64,000 nt of DNA, taken from positions 372,001 to 436,000 of the forward strand of contig CAMBMM010000001.1 of the NCBI GenBank assembly GCA_945868825.1, written 5' to 3'. This document shows positions 1-8,675 of the stretch, piece by piece. The stretch is from Sphingobacterium thalpophilum. Its GTDB lineage: Bacteria > Bacteroidota > Bacteroidia > Sphingobacteriales > Sphingobacteriaceae. How positions within the stretch are numbered: the first letter of the stretch is position 1; each line of letters starts with the position of its first letter. The position numbers and the translations under genes were made by a program. The notes under the pieces are model-generated. The model was not told the origin of the DNA and did no database searches. It was given only the letters and a program-made list of their open reading frames with translations.

Positions 1-973
1 CCGAAAAATGCTCAAATAGTGCGTTGGCAACGCCTAAATTTCCTTCCGAATTTTCGAAATCTATGGGGTTAACTTTATGCGGCATTGCTGAAGAGCCTAC
101 TTCACCGGCTTTCAACTCTTGTTTGAAATAATCCATAGAGATATACAACCAGAAATCTCTATTTAAATCAATTAATATCGTGTTGATACGTTTTAAGGCA
201 TCGCATTGTGCCGCAAACTGATCGTAATGTTCAATTTGGGTAGTTGTTTGTGAGCGTTTTAGGCCAAGTGTATGTTGAACAAAATGATTGGCAAAATCAA
301 CCCAATTTATTGTTGGGTACGCTATTTGGTGTGCATTAAAGTTACCAGTTGCACCCCCAAATTTGGCAGCATTTGGTATGGCTATTAAAGTTGCTAGTTG
401 TGTTTTTAAACGTTCAACAAATACGGTAATTTCTTTGCCTAAACGGGTAGGGCTAGCTGCTTGGCCATGCGTACGAGCCAGCATCGGAACATCCTTCCAT
501 TGCGCTGCCAATCCTTTAAGCGTTTTAATAACCATCTCCAGTGCGGGTAAATAGCTTTCGGCTAATCCGCATTTAACTGAATAAGGAATGGCCGTATTGT
601 TTATGTCTTGGGAAGTTAGTCCGAAATGAATAAACTCCTTGTATGAGCTTAAATTTAGGTCGTCGAATTTCTTTTTTATAAAATATTCTACTGCCTTTAC
701 ATCGTGGTTGGTGGTTTTTTCAATTTCCTTCACTTGCAAAGCGTCCTCTTGGTTAAAATTTTCAAAAATCTTGCGTAAGGCATCAAATTCGCTTTTTGGG
801 AAAGCTTGTAACTGCGGTAAGGGTAAGTTCACTAAACCAATAAAATATTCTATTTCTACAAAAACCCGGTATTTAATGAGTGCCGATTCTGAAAAGTAGG
901 CACTTAATTCGTTGGTTATTTTGTGGTAACGACCATCAATTGGAGATAGGGCAGATAAAGGGGTTAAAGTCAT
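1..973 (-). CDS. purB: Adenylosuccinate lyase, 3' end beyond window
   Basis: PurB catalyses two fumarate-releasing steps of purine synthesis (SAICAR to AICAR, and adenylosuccinate to AMP) in the cytoplasm. Reading the minus strand from the ATG at 973 gives an open frame of about 324 codons to the window edge. It begins MTLTPLSALSPIDGRY, the usual start of long PurB proteins, and near residue 292 carries the fumarase/aspartase-superfamily signature SSAMPHKVNP. A TAnnTTTG box at 990-997 lies just upstream and supports this start. The C-terminus is cut off by the window, not by a mutation. Other purine genes (purE, purK) lie about 10 kb away. Confidence 0.96.
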   Translation of the reverse strand, partial: MTLTPLSALSPIDGRYHKITNELSAYFSESALIKYRVFVEIEYFIGLVNLPLPQLQAFPKSEFDALRKIFENFNQEDALQVKEIEKTTNHDVKAVEYFIKKKFDDLNLSSYKEFIHFGLTSQDINNTAIPYSVKCGLAESYLPALEMVIKTLKGLAAQWKDVPMLARTHGQAASPTRLGKEITVFVERLKTQLATLIAIPNAAKFGGATGNFNAHQIAYPTINWVDFANHFVQHTLGLKRSQTTTQIEHYDQFAAQCDALKRINTILIDLNRDFWLYISMDYFKQELKAGEVGSSAMPHKVNPIDFENSEGNLGVANALFEHFS

Positions 974-989
974 GTAAATCAGCTTTGTG

Positions 990-997
990 CAAATTTA
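990..997 (-). promoter_or_regulatory. Promoter -7 box of purB
   Basis: On the minus strand this reads TAAATTTG, an exact match to the Bacteroidota TAnnTTTG element. A TTTA that could serve as the -33 element lies 18 bases upstream of it. The purB ATG follows 16 bases after the box. Confidence 0.6.
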
Positions 998-1140
998 CGC
1001 CTTTTTCTCGGTTTCTAAATCGCTTATTTCTAAATAATTTCTATTTCATTTTTTAATTTTAAAGTATATTTTATGCATTTAAATTAAATAATAATTAATA
1101 ATTTAATAACATTTTTATGACATAATAAAAATCAGGAAAC

Positions 1141-1171
1141 TTTGGAATTAAAAAAAGTTTCCATAGTTTTG
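1141..1171 (+). promoter_or_regulatory. Consensus Bacteroidota promoter of the tetR-efflux operon
   Basis: TTTG at 1141-1144 is separated by exactly 19 bases from TAGTTTTG at 1164-1171. Both elements match the published Bacteroides primary-sigma consensus (TTTG, about 19 bases, TAnnTTTG). Transcription would start near 1176, so the regulator cannot start at the upstream TTG at 1142, which lies inside the -33 element. Confidence 0.8.
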
Positions 1172-1192
1172 CAATTGATAATTGAATACAAT

Positions 1193-1798
1193 TTGGATAA
1201 TCGCTCACACATTCTTGCTGAAGTAGATATACTTTTTAGCCAATATGGCATTAAAAGTATAACCATGGACGATATTGCCAAACATTTAGGCATGTCTAAG
1301 AAAACTATTTATCTACATTTTAAAGACAAAAAAGAACTTGTTTTAGAGCTCATGCGTACTAAAATTGATACTCAAACCTGTATCATCAAAGAATGCAGAG
1401 ATAAGGCAAGCAATGCCATTCACGAAATGTTTTTTGGGATTGCCAATTTAGAGGCCATGCTATCCAAAACAAACCCAAGCATGTTTTACGATTTGCAAAA
1501 GTTTTATCCACAGGCCTGGGCATATTTTAAAGATTTTAGAGAGCGTATTTTACTAGAAAAAGTAAGGGATAATATAATTTGGGGAGTACAAGAGGGCTAT
1601 TATAGACCGGAAATAGATATTGATATACTCAGTATTATGCGGGTAGAACAGATTGAGTTTTCTTTCAATCAATTTGTTTTTCCGGTGCAGCAATTTAGCG
1701 TATTACAGGTTGCTAAAGAGCTCACACTGCATTTTATCTATGGCATTTGTACCCCTAAAGGCTACGAGTTAACTAAGCAATACGAACAATCACATTGA
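1193..1798 (+). CDS. TetR/AcrR family transcriptional regulator
   Basis: Probable local repressor of the efflux operon that follows. From the TTG at 1193 the product has 201 residues. The N-terminal TetR DNA-binding domain covers about residues 5-50, with the helix-turn-helix in MDDIAKHLGMSKKTIYLHF (residues 25-43). The rest is the divergent helical ligand-binding and dimer domain. The frame is open upstream to a TTG at 1142, but a perfect promoter occupies 1141-1171, and TetR proteins of this group start close to the DNRSHIL segment; hence the choice of 1193. The stop is 10 bases before the TolC-like gene, so the four genes are probably one transcript. Autoregulation and the inducer are inference. 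Confidence 0.88.
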   Translation: MDNRSHILAEVDILFSQYGIKSITMDDIAKHLGMSKKTIYLHFKDKKELVLELMRTKIDTQTCIIKECRDKASNAIHEMFFGIANLEAMLSKTNPSMFYDLQKFYPQAWAYFKDFRERILLEKVRDNIIWGVQEGYYRPEIDIDILSIMRVEQIEFSFNQFVFPVQQFSVLQVAKELTLHFIYGICTPKGYELTKQYEQSH

Positions 1799-1808
1799 TA
1801 AACTATAT

Positions 1809-3149
1809 ATGAATACCAAATTTTACACCTTTTTAAGTTTAGCGCTATTGGGCTTTGGCAAGCTTTCGGCACAAACCACTCCGAGTTACAGCTTCACTTT
1901 AGCGCAGACTATTGATTATGCCTTTAAAAATCAAGCTGCAGTACTCAATGCCCAGCTAGATGAGCAAATTGCTAAGAATACCGTAAAGCAAACTACTGGT
2001 ATTGGCTTGCCGCAGGTATCGGGTAGTTTTAGTTTTCAAGATTTTTTAAAATTACCTACCAGTTTATTGCCCGGAGAATTTTTTGGTGACCCGGCTGGAA
2101 CGTATAAGCCGGTACAGTTTGGGGTTAAATATCAGTCGGTTTTAGGATTAGAGGCTTCGCAATTGCTTTTTGATGGTTCATATTTAGTGGGCTTGCAGGC
2201 TGCTAAAACCTATAAAGAACTTTCCATCAGAAATAGCAAACGCACCAAAATTGAAACAGCTGTTGCCGTAAGCAAAGCCTACTATTCGGTTTTGGTAAGC
2301 AACGAACAATTGGGTTTATTAGATGCCAATTTAGTCCGTTTACATAAATCTTTGCACGATATTGAAGCCTATTACAAAAACGGCTTAGTTGAAAAAGTAG
2401 ATGTAGACCGGCTGCAAGTATTGACCAATAATTTAGAAACCGAGCGTGAAAATGTTATTCGGTTATTGGCTTTAAACACCAATTTGCTTAAGTTTCAAAT
2501 GGGTATGCCTATTGAAACGAATTTGACTTTAAGCGATAGCATTACAGAACTTAGCTTAACAGCTGATGTGCTTGTTGCCGATAGTTTAGCCTATAAAAAT
2601 AGGGTAGAGTTTTCGTTGGGCCAAACACAAAAAAAGCTTAATGAGTTAAATTTAAAGCGCTACAAAAGTGAATTTTTGCCATCAATTGTAGCCTTTGGTA
2701 GTACTTCCAATAGTTATCAAAATAATTCTTTTTCACAGCTCTATTCTCAATACTATCCAACTAGTTTGGTGGGTTTGAGGCTTAGATTACCACTTATAAG
2801 TGGTGGGCAGCAGCTATATAAGGTAAAAATTGCCCGTTTAGAGGTGCAAAAATCGGCCAATGATTTAGCCAATTTGCAAAATGGTATCAACTTGGAAATA
2901 AATCAAGCTAAAACCAATTTTTTAAACGGTTTGCAATCGCTCGAAAATCAAAAACGAAACATGGAATTATCCAAAGAGGTATTGCGTATATCTAAAGTGA
3001 AATACGAGCAGGGTGTAGGCTCTAGTTTAGAGGTTACTGCCGCTGAAACTTCATTAAAAGAATCACAAAACAATTATATCAATGCTTTATATGAATCGCT
3101 AATTAATAAAGTGAATTTAGATAGAGCCTTAGGACGAATTAATTACTAA
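1809..3149 (+). CDS. TolC family outer membrane efflux protein
   Basis: Outer membrane channel of a tripartite efflux pump. It has 446 residues with a signal peptide ending near residue 21 (LSAQ) and two outer-membrane-efflux repeats rich in long amphipathic helices (around residues 155-240 and 335-440). A C-terminal segment of the type VKYEQGVGSSLEVTAAE is typical of the family. Length is normal for Bacteroidota TolC proteins. It lies between the TetR gene and the adaptor gene, in the usual order for an RND operon in this phylum. The exported substrate cannot be read from sequence. Confidence 0.93.
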   Translation: MNTKFYTFLSLALLGFGKLSAQTTPSYSFTLAQTIDYAFKNQAAVLNAQLDEQIAKNTVKQTTGIGLPQVSGSFSFQDFLKLPTSLLPGEFFGDPAGTYKPVQFGVKYQSVLGLEASQLLFDGSYLVGLQAAKTYKELSIRNSKRTKIETAVAVSKAYYSVLVSNEQLGLLDANLVRLHKSLHDIEAYYKNGLVEKVDVDRLQVLTNNLETERENVIRLLALNTNLLKFQMGMPIETNLTLSDSITELSLTADVLVADSLAYKNRVEFSLGQTQKKLNELNLKRYKSEFLPSIVAFGSTSNSYQNNSFSQLYSQYYPTSLVGLRLRLPLISGGQQLYKVKIARLEVQKSANDLANLQNGINLEINQAKTNFLNGLQSLENQKRNMELSKEVLRISKVKYEQGVGSSLEVTAAETSLKESQNNYINALYESLINKVNLDRALGRINY

Positions 3150-3168
3150 ATAACCAGATCAAAATCAT

Positions 3169-4260
3169 ATGAAACCAATTTTATACATCAGTATAGCTTT
3201 ATTTTTAGCGGCTTGTGGTTCCAATACAGGAGATAAACAAGTACAATTAGAGAAGCTGAAAAAGGAAAGAGCAACATTAAACCAAAAAATTTCCGAGCTA
3301 GAAGCCGAAGTAGGTGCCAAAACTGCCGTAGCCAATACCAAGCAGGTAAACGTATTTACTGTGGAAGAAGAAACATTCCGCAATTTTTTAGTGGTACAAG
3401 GCAAAGTAGATGCCGAGCAAAATGTACAAGTAAGTGCCGAAGCACAAGGTTTGGTTACGGCTATTTATGTAAAACCGGGCCAATCTGTTAAAAAAGGTCA
3501 AATTTTGGCTCAGTTAGATGATCAGGTATTGCGCCAAAATATGGATGAGTTGCAAACCCAACTGGAATTGGCTAGTACTTTATTTCAACGTCAGAAAAAC
3601 CTTTGGGATCAGAAAATTGGTACCGAGGTACAATATTTAAGTGCTAAAACCCAGCGTGATGGTTTGTTACGCAGAATGCGAACCCTACAGTCGCAGGCAG
3701 CGCTTTATCGCATTAAATCGCCTATAAATGGGGTAGTAGATCAAATGGATTTAAAGGTTGGCCAAGCGGTAATGCCAGGTATGCCTGGGGTTCGAGTGGT
3801 AAACACATCTAATTTAAAGGCTAAAGCCATGGTGGCCGAGTCTTATGCTAGTCATATTAATCAAGGTGATGAAGTGAACTTAATATTCCCAGACATACCC
3901 GATACCTTAAATACCCGTTTAACTTTCGCCGCAAAAACCATCGATCAGGCTTCTAGAAGTTTTTCTGTAGAGGTAAATCTCCCATCAAAATCTAGTTACA
4001 GAGCCAATATGGTAGCGGTGCTTAAAATTGTTGATTATAAAAAAGAAAAAGCCTTAACCGTACCTGTAAATGCAATTCAAAAATCTGAAAATGGCGATTA
4101 TGTGTTTGTTGTCGAAGGCGGAAAAGCTAAAAAATCGGTAATTAAAGTGGGCAAAATTTCGGAGGGTAAAGCCGAAGTCCTCTCGGGTTTAAAAGTGGGC
4201 GATAAGGTTATTTTAACCGGCTTGTCTGATTTAAATGAAGGTGATTTAGTAAAATTATAA
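3169..4260 (+). CDS. RND efflux periplasmic adaptor subunit (HlyD/MFP family), lipoprotein
   Basis: Bridges the inner-membrane RND pump and the TolC-like channel. The 363-residue product has a lipobox (FLAAC, Cys16), so it should be lipid-anchored after signal peptidase II cleavage. A short charged coiled coil covers residues 25-50. A biotinyl-lipoyl-like barrel begins near VSAEAQGLVTAIYVKPGQ and continues after the hairpin (YRIKSPINGVVD). Beta-barrel and membrane-proximal domains end in GLKVGDKVILTGL. It is 19 bases from the preceding stop and 17 from the pump gene, consistent with one operon. Confidence 0.94.
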   Translation: MKPILYISIALFLAACGSNTGDKQVQLEKLKKERATLNQKISELEAEVGAKTAVANTKQVNVFTVEEETFRNFLVVQGKVDAEQNVQVSAEAQGLVTAIYVKPGQSVKKGQILAQLDDQVLRQNMDELQTQLELASTLFQRQKNLWDQKIGTEVQYLSAKTQRDGLLRRMRTLQSQAALYRIKSPINGVVDQMDLKVGQAVMPGMPGVRVVNTSNLKAKAMVAESYASHINQGDEVNLIFPDIPDTLNTRLTFAAKTIDQASRSFSVEVNLPSKSSYRANMVAVLKIVDYKKEKALTVPVNAIQKSENGDYVFVVEGGKAKKSVIKVGKISEGKAEVLSGLKVGDKVILTGLSDLNEGDLVKL

Positions 4261-4277
4261 GAGTTTATATAGCGCAA

Positions 4278-7200
4278 ATGAAAGATTCGAATAAAGAATT
4301 TAAGCCCTCAAGTTGGGCTATTGATAATAAAACAGCCATTTATGTTTTCACCTTTATTTTGGTGTTGCTAGGCTACTCATCGTACCAAAACTTACCTAAA
4401 GAAAATTTTCCGGAGGTAATTATTCCAAAAATTTTCGTGCAAACCATCTATCCTGGTACATCGCCCGAGAATATGGAAAATTTAGTAACTAAACAGCTAG
4501 AGAAGCAATTAAAATCTACTTCTGGGCTTAAAAAAATTACTTCTAAATCGTATCAAGATGTATCGGTAATTACCGCAGAATTTAATACCAACGTAGATAT
4601 TAAAGATGCTAAACAACGGGTAAAAGATGCGGTAGATAAAGCCCGCCAGGATTTACCTAGCGATTTGCCTAAAGAACCCAATGTAATGGATATAAATTTG
4701 GCCGATTTACCCATTATGTATGTAAATATTTCCGGTGATTATGATCTAAAAAAACTGAAGCAGTATGCCGATGTGTTGAAGGATAGGATAGAGGCTTTAA
4801 CCGAAATTTCGGGAGTAGATATTGTGGGTGCACTTGATCCTGAAATTCAAATAAATGCCGATTTAAATAAAATGGCCGCTGCCCAAATTTCATTTAGAGA
4901 TATCGAATCAGCAGTAGGGTATGAAAACCTAACCATTTCTGGCGGTACTGTTAAAATGGATGGCGTACGCAGAACGCTAAACGTTAAAAAAGAATTTACA
5001 AGCGCCGAAGAAATAGCCAATTTAGTAGTAAAAACACCAACAGGCGCATCGGTGTATTTAAAAGATATTGCCGAGGTAAAAGATGCTTTTAAAGAGCAAG
5101 AAAGTTATGCCCGCTTATATGGCAAAAATGTAATAACCCTTAATGTTAAAAAACGTAGCGGCGAAAACTTAATTGAAGCCTCCGATAAAATTAATGCACT
5201 TATTGCAGACTTAAAGCTAAGCTCTTTGCCTAAAAGCCTAAACGTAACCACCACCGGCGATCAATCTGATCAAACACGTGTAACCTTACACGATTTGATA
5301 AACTCCATTATAATTGGGTTTATCCTGGTAACGCTTATACTGATGTTTTTTATGGGCGTAACCAATGCCCTTTTTGTGGCCATGTCGGTACCCCTTTCTA
5401 TGTTTGTAGCCTTTTTAGCCATGCCTGCTTTGGGCGGTTTCTTTGGTTTTAGTTTCACGATGAACATGATTGTATTGTTCTCATTCCTATTAGGCCTAGG
5501 AATTGTGGTTGACGATGCCATTGTGGTGATTGAAAATACCCACCGTATTTTTAATAATGGGAAAGTGCCTATAGTTAAAGCAGCAAAAATGGCTGCTGGT
5601 GAAGTATTTTTGCCTGTTTTATCGGGTACTTTAACCACGCTAGCACCTTTTGTTCCTTTACTATTTTGGCCGGGAGTAATTGGTAAATTCATGTTCTTTT
5701 TACCTGTAACGCTTATCATAACACTATTAGCATCACTAGTGGTAGCTTACATTATAAATCCGGTTTTTGCCGTTGATTTTATGCAGGTACATGACGTAAA
5801 CGAAGAAAAACCAAGCTTTACATCCAAAGTAAAGAAAACAATGTATGTATTTGCAGGTTTGGTGCTTATCTCATACTTCATCAGCTTCGGTTTTGGGAAC
5901 TTTATGGTGTTTTTGGCTGGTTTGTATCTACTCAATCATTTTTACCTCACTCAAGCTATTCAAAAGTTTCAGGAACACACCTGGCCTAAGTTTCAACTGC
6001 GCTATGTGCGTTTACTTAAATGGGCCTTAGAAAAACCCAAAACTATATTATGGGGAACGGTAGGCTTGTTTGTGTTCTCTTTTGTGCTTATAAGTATTGT
6101 GCCGCCGAAGGTGGTATTTTTCCCAACTAGCGATCCTAATTTTATCTATGTGTATGTAAACATGCCCATAGGTACCGATCAGGCCTATACCAACGAAGTA
6201 GTAAAAGAGGTAGAAAATAGAGTAACTAAGGTGGTTGGTAGAACGAACCCCATCGTTTCGTCTATTATATCCAATGTAACGGTAGGTGTAACCGATCCAC
6301 AAGACGAAGATCAAGGCAATTACCCCAATAGAGGTAAAGTAACAGTAGCTTTTGTAGAATTTGGGAAACGGGATGGCGAAAGTACATCGCTCTACCTATC
6401 AAAAATACGTGAATCGGTAAAAGGAATTCCAAGTGCCGAAATTACTCTAGCACAAGAGCAAAATGGCCCGCCAACTTCAAAGCCAATTTCCATAGAACTT
6501 ACTGGCGATAATTTAGATGCATTGGTATCAGGCTCCGAGCAATTAAAAAAATACCTCGACGCCAAACAAATTCCCGGTGTAGAGGAATTGAAATCCGATT
6601 TTCAGAACAATAAGCCCGAAATTATTTTTGATATAGACCGCGAACGTGCGAACCGAGAAGGAATTTCGAGTGGGCAAATTGGTATGGATTTGCGTACAGC
6701 CATTTATGGGAAAGAAGTTTCTAAGTTTAGAGATCTAAACGAAGATTACCCCATTAACCTTAGGGCTCAAGAAAGCCAACGAAACAATTTAGAAGCCCTT
6801 AGAAACATGAAGGTAACTTACCGCGATATGGGAATGGGCGGTATGATTCGTCAAGTTCCTGTATCTGCTTTTGCAGACGTAGAATATGTAAATACTTACG
6901 GAGGTATTAAACGCAAGCAACAAAAACGCATCATTATTTTATCATCTAATGTGCTTGGTGGCTACAATCCAAACGAAGTAGTAGCTGCCATACAAGAAGA
7001 AGTAGATCAATTTCCTAAGCTAGATGCCGTGAGCGTTAAAATGGCAGGTGAACAAGAAGAACAAATTGAAACCGCTGCCTTTTTAGGAAATGCCTTGCTT
7101 ATATCATTGGGCCTCATACTCATTATTTTAGTTACCCAATTCAATTCCGTATCAAAACCCATTATAATTCTATCCGAAATTTTATTCAGTATTATCGGAG

Positions 7201-7649
7201 TAATATTAGGTATTACCATTTTTAGAATGGATATGTCAATCGTGATGTCGGGCATAGGCATTGTAGCCTTGGCCGGAATTGTGGTGCGTAACGGTATTTT
7301 GCTGGTAGAATTTACCGATTTGCTCATAGAACAAGGTATGCCAGTTAAAGAAGCCGTTGTAGAAGCTGGCCGTACCCGTATGACCCCTGTTTTGCTAACT
7401 GCTACAGCAACCATGCTAGGCCTCGTTCCCTTGGCTGTTGGGCTTAATATAGATTTTACCGAATTGTTTAGCAGCTTCAATCCGCATATTTTCTTTGGAG
7501 GCGATAATGTTGCCTTCTGGGGCCCTTTATCGTGGACGATGATATTTGGTTTAAGCTTTGCAACCTTTTTAACCTTGGTGCTGGTACCCTGCATGTATTT
7601 GCTAGCAGATAGCAATAGCAAAAAAGTTAAAGGGTTCTTAAAAAAATAA
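4278..7649 (+). CDS. RND family efflux permease (AcrB/HAE1-like)
   Basis: Proton-driven inner-membrane pump of 1123 residues, a little longer than AcrB. TM1 is near residues 17-37, followed by a large periplasmic porter domain starting at NLPKENFPEV. A TM2-6 block around residues 345-500 contains the paired aspartates of TM4 (GIVVDDAIVVIENT, about residue 412), which carry protons in the HAE1 group. The second periplasmic loop and TM7-12 repeat the pattern, with GIVVRNGILLVEFTD near residue 1005. A hairpin terminator follows at 7667-7700, closing the four-gene operon. Drug versus metal specificity is not determinable, though the Asp-Asp pair favours organic substrates. Confidence 0.95.
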   Translation: MKDSNKEFKPSSWAIDNKTAIYVFTFILVLLGYSSYQNLPKENFPEVIIPKIFVQTIYPGTSPENMENLVTKQLEKQLKSTSGLKKITSKSYQDVSVITAEFNTNVDIKDAKQRVKDAVDKARQDLPSDLPKEPNVMDINLADLPIMYVNISGDYDLKKLKQYADVLKDRIEALTEISGVDIVGALDPEIQINADLNKMAAAQISFRDIESAVGYENLTISGGTVKMDGVRRTLNVKKEFTSAEEIANLVVKTPTGASVYLKDIAEVKDAFKEQESYARLYGKNVITLNVKKRSGENLIEASDKINALIADLKLSSLPKSLNVTTTGDQSDQTRVTLHDLINSIIIGFILVTLILMFFMGVTNALFVAMSVPLSMFVAFLAMPALGGFFGFSFTMNMIVLFSFLLGLGIVVDDAIVVIENTHRIFNNGKVPIVKAAKMAAGEVFLPVLSGTLTTLAPFVPLLFWPGVIGKFMFFLPVTLIITLLASLVVAYIINPVFAVDFMQVHDVNEEKPSFTSKVKKTMYVFAGLVLISYFISFGFGNFMVFLAGLYLLNHFYLTQAIQKFQEHTWPKFQLRYVRLLKWALEKPKTILWGTVGLFVFSFVLISIVPPKVVFFPTSDPNFIYVYVNMPIGTDQAYTNEVVKEVENRVTKVVGRTNPIVSSIISNVTVGVTDPQDEDQGNYPNRGKVTVAFVEFGKRDGESTSLYLSKIRESVKGIPSAEITLAQEQNGPPTSKPISIELTGDNLDALVSGSEQLKKYLDAKQIPGVEELKSDFQNNKPEIIFDIDRERANREGISSGQIGMDLRTAIYGKEVSKFRDLNEDYPINLRAQESQRNNLEALRNMKVTYRDMGMGGMIRQVPVSAFADVEYVNTYGGIKRKQQKRIIILSSNVLGGYNPNEVVAAIQEEVDQFPKLDAVSVKMAGEQEEQIETAAFLGNALLISLGLILIILVTQFNSVSKPIIILSEILFSIIGVILGITIFRMDMSIVMSGIGIVALAGIVVRNGILLVEFTDLLIEQGMPVKEAVVEAGRTRMTPVLLTATATMLGLVPLAVGLNIDFTELFSSFNPHIFFGGDNVAFWGPLSWTMIFGLSFATFLTLVLVPCMYLLADSNSKKVKGFLKK

Positions 7650-7666
7650 ATAAGTGCTAATGACGT

Positions 7667-7700
7667 AAAAGCGTGTACTCCTCGGAATACACGCTTTTTT
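7667..7700 (+). terminator. Rho-independent terminator of the efflux operon
   Basis: An 11-bp stem AAAAGCGTGTA/TACACGCTTTT with a short loop is followed by a T run, 17 bases after the pump stop codon. Confidence 0.88.
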
Positions 7701-7719
7701 ATTATCCTAAATTTTGGGC

Positions 7720-7750
7720 AAAAAAAAACCGTTAGAAGATCTAACGGTTT
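7720..7750 (-). terminator. Rho-independent terminator of the small lipoprotein gene
   Basis: Stem AAACCGTTAG/CTAACGGTTT with a 5-base loop. On the minus strand it is followed by a run of T (A tract at 7720-7728). It lies 23 bases past the stop of the lipoprotein gene. Confidence 0.85.
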
Positions 7751-7772
7751 CTCTTTCAGTAGTTGTTTCTAA

Positions 7773-7955
7773 TTACTTAGTAGCAGCAGTAGTATCTACA
7801 GCAACAGCAGCAGTATCAACAGCAGTAGTATCTACAGCAGTAGTATCAACAGCAGCAGTGTCAGCAGCAACTTCTTCAGTTTTGTTAGAAGAACAAGCAG
7901 CAACAGATAAAGAAATAGCTAAAGCTAAGAAACCGAATTTGAATAAGTTTTTCAT
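7773..7955 (-). CDS. Small lipoprotein with VDT(T/A)A tandem repeats
   Basis: Short 60-residue secreted protein with no assignable function. The N-terminus is a classic lipoprotein signal (Lys-rich start, hydrophobic stretch) ending in the lipobox SVAAC, Cys21. The mature part is a short charged linker followed by five or six copies of an Ala-Val-Asp-Thr unit, encoded by imperfect 15-base DNA repeats around 7787-7860. It has its own promoter-like box (TAATTTTG, 8002-8009) and its own terminator, so it is expressed alone. Similar tiny Asp/Thr/Ala-rich lipoproteins occur in Sphingobacteriaceae. A reverse-strand frame over the same repeats is a shadow. Confidence 0.8.
   Translation of the reverse strand: MKNLFKFGFLALAISLSVAACSSNKTEEVAADTAAVDTTAVDTTAVDTAAVAVDTTAATK
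7787..7860. repeat. Degenerate 15-base tandem repeat inside the lipoprotein gene
   Basis: On the plus strand, units resembling acagcagtagtatct recur head to tail with a few base changes and encode the VDTTA repeats. The periodicity in multiples of three keeps the frame open, so copy number can vary without breaking the gene. Confidence 0.75.
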
Positions 7956-8001
7956 GTTTTTTTGTTTAAAGTTAATTATTAATAATTTGTTGTTAATACT
8001 G

Positions 8002-8009
8002 CAAAATTA
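8002..8009 (-). promoter_or_regulatory. Promoter -7 box of the small lipoprotein gene
   Basis: TAATTTTG on the minus strand matches TAnnTTTG. The start codon is 46 bases further on, giving a leader of about 40 bases. Confidence 0.5.
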
Positions 8010-8060
8010 AAAAGGTAACCCGAAAAAACTAAAAAAAAGTAAAAAAATATTTTCCTATCA

Positions 8061-8675
8061 TTGGGTTACTATTCAAACAAAAGCGTATTAACTTTGAGAA
8101 ACAAGATAAATAGTTCAATTCCAGCGGATAATAACCTAATACAAGGTATTCGCGATGGGGCTACAAACAGTCTTGATTCTTTGTATACTGCTTATTTCCC
8201 GATGATACTACAATTAGTACTCCATAATAACGGGAACGAAGACGACGCAAAGGATATATTTCAAGAGGCGGTTATTGTTTTATATACCAAAATAACAACC
8301 GAAAATTTTGAGCTAAAGAGCAAACTAAAAACGTATATATATGCAGTTTGCAGGTATTTATGGCTTAAAAAATTAAACCAAAACAGCAGATTTTCTGCGC
8401 AAACGTATGAACTAGAGTCTGTAGCCGATGTGGAAATTGATCTAGAACAGCACGAAGAGAAAAATGAGCAGTTTAAACACATGCAACATGCATTGGGGCA
8501 ATTAGGTGAACCCTGTAAAACTATTATTGAAGAGTTTTATTTGAATAACCGTTCCATGCAAGAAATTTGTGAACAATTTGGCTATACCAACGCAGATAAT
8601 GCCAAAACTCAAAAATATAAATGTTTACAACGACTTAAAAAGTTGTTTTTTAAAGACGGAGGACTAGAATTATGA
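8061..8675 (+). CDS. ECF-type RNA polymerase sigma factor (sigma-70 family)
   Basis: Alternative sigma factor of at most 204 residues. Region 2 is seen around DAKDIFQEAVIVLYTKI and the following KLKTYIYAVCRYLWLKKL (about residues 60-115). Region 4 is at the C-terminus (LGEPCKTIIEEFYLNNRSMQEICEQFGY, then a Lys-rich recognition part). The start is uncertain: the TTG at 8061 opens the frame, but a TAnnTTTG box at 8089-8096 suggests a shorter protein starting after about 8100 at a non-ATG codon. The stop overlaps the ATG of the next gene in ATGA, so the two are translationally coupled. The next product looks like its regulator. Confidence 0.85.
   Translation: MGYYSNKSVLTLRNKINSSIPADNNLIQGIRDGATNSLDSLYTAYFPMILQLVLHNNGNEDDAKDIFQEAVIVLYTKITTENFELKSKLKTYIYAVCRYLWLKKLNQNSRFSAQTYELESVADVEIDLEQHEEKNEQFKHMQHALGQLGEPCKTIIEEFYLNNRSMQEICEQFGYTNADNAKTQKYKCLQRLKKLFFKDGGLEL
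8089..8096 (+). promoter_or_regulatory. Possible -7 box for the sigma-protease operon
   Basis: TAACTTTG is an exact TAnnTTTG match, but no clear TTTG is seen 19 bases upstream. It lies inside the longest reading of the sigma factor gene, which makes the upstream start doubtful. Confidence 0.4.

Noticed and set aside
5270-5719. 149-residue minus-strand frame (and 7007-7621)
   Set aside because: Antisense of the RND pump; basic, low-complexity composition typical of shadow frames.
7787-7860. Possible CRISPR-like array
   Set aside because: Units are contiguous 15-base coding repeats with no unique spacers.
7714-8010. 98-residue plus-strand frame rich in Val/Ala/Ser
   Set aside because: It is the shadow of the VDT-repeat lipoprotein gene on the other strand, which has a signal peptide, promoter box and terminator.
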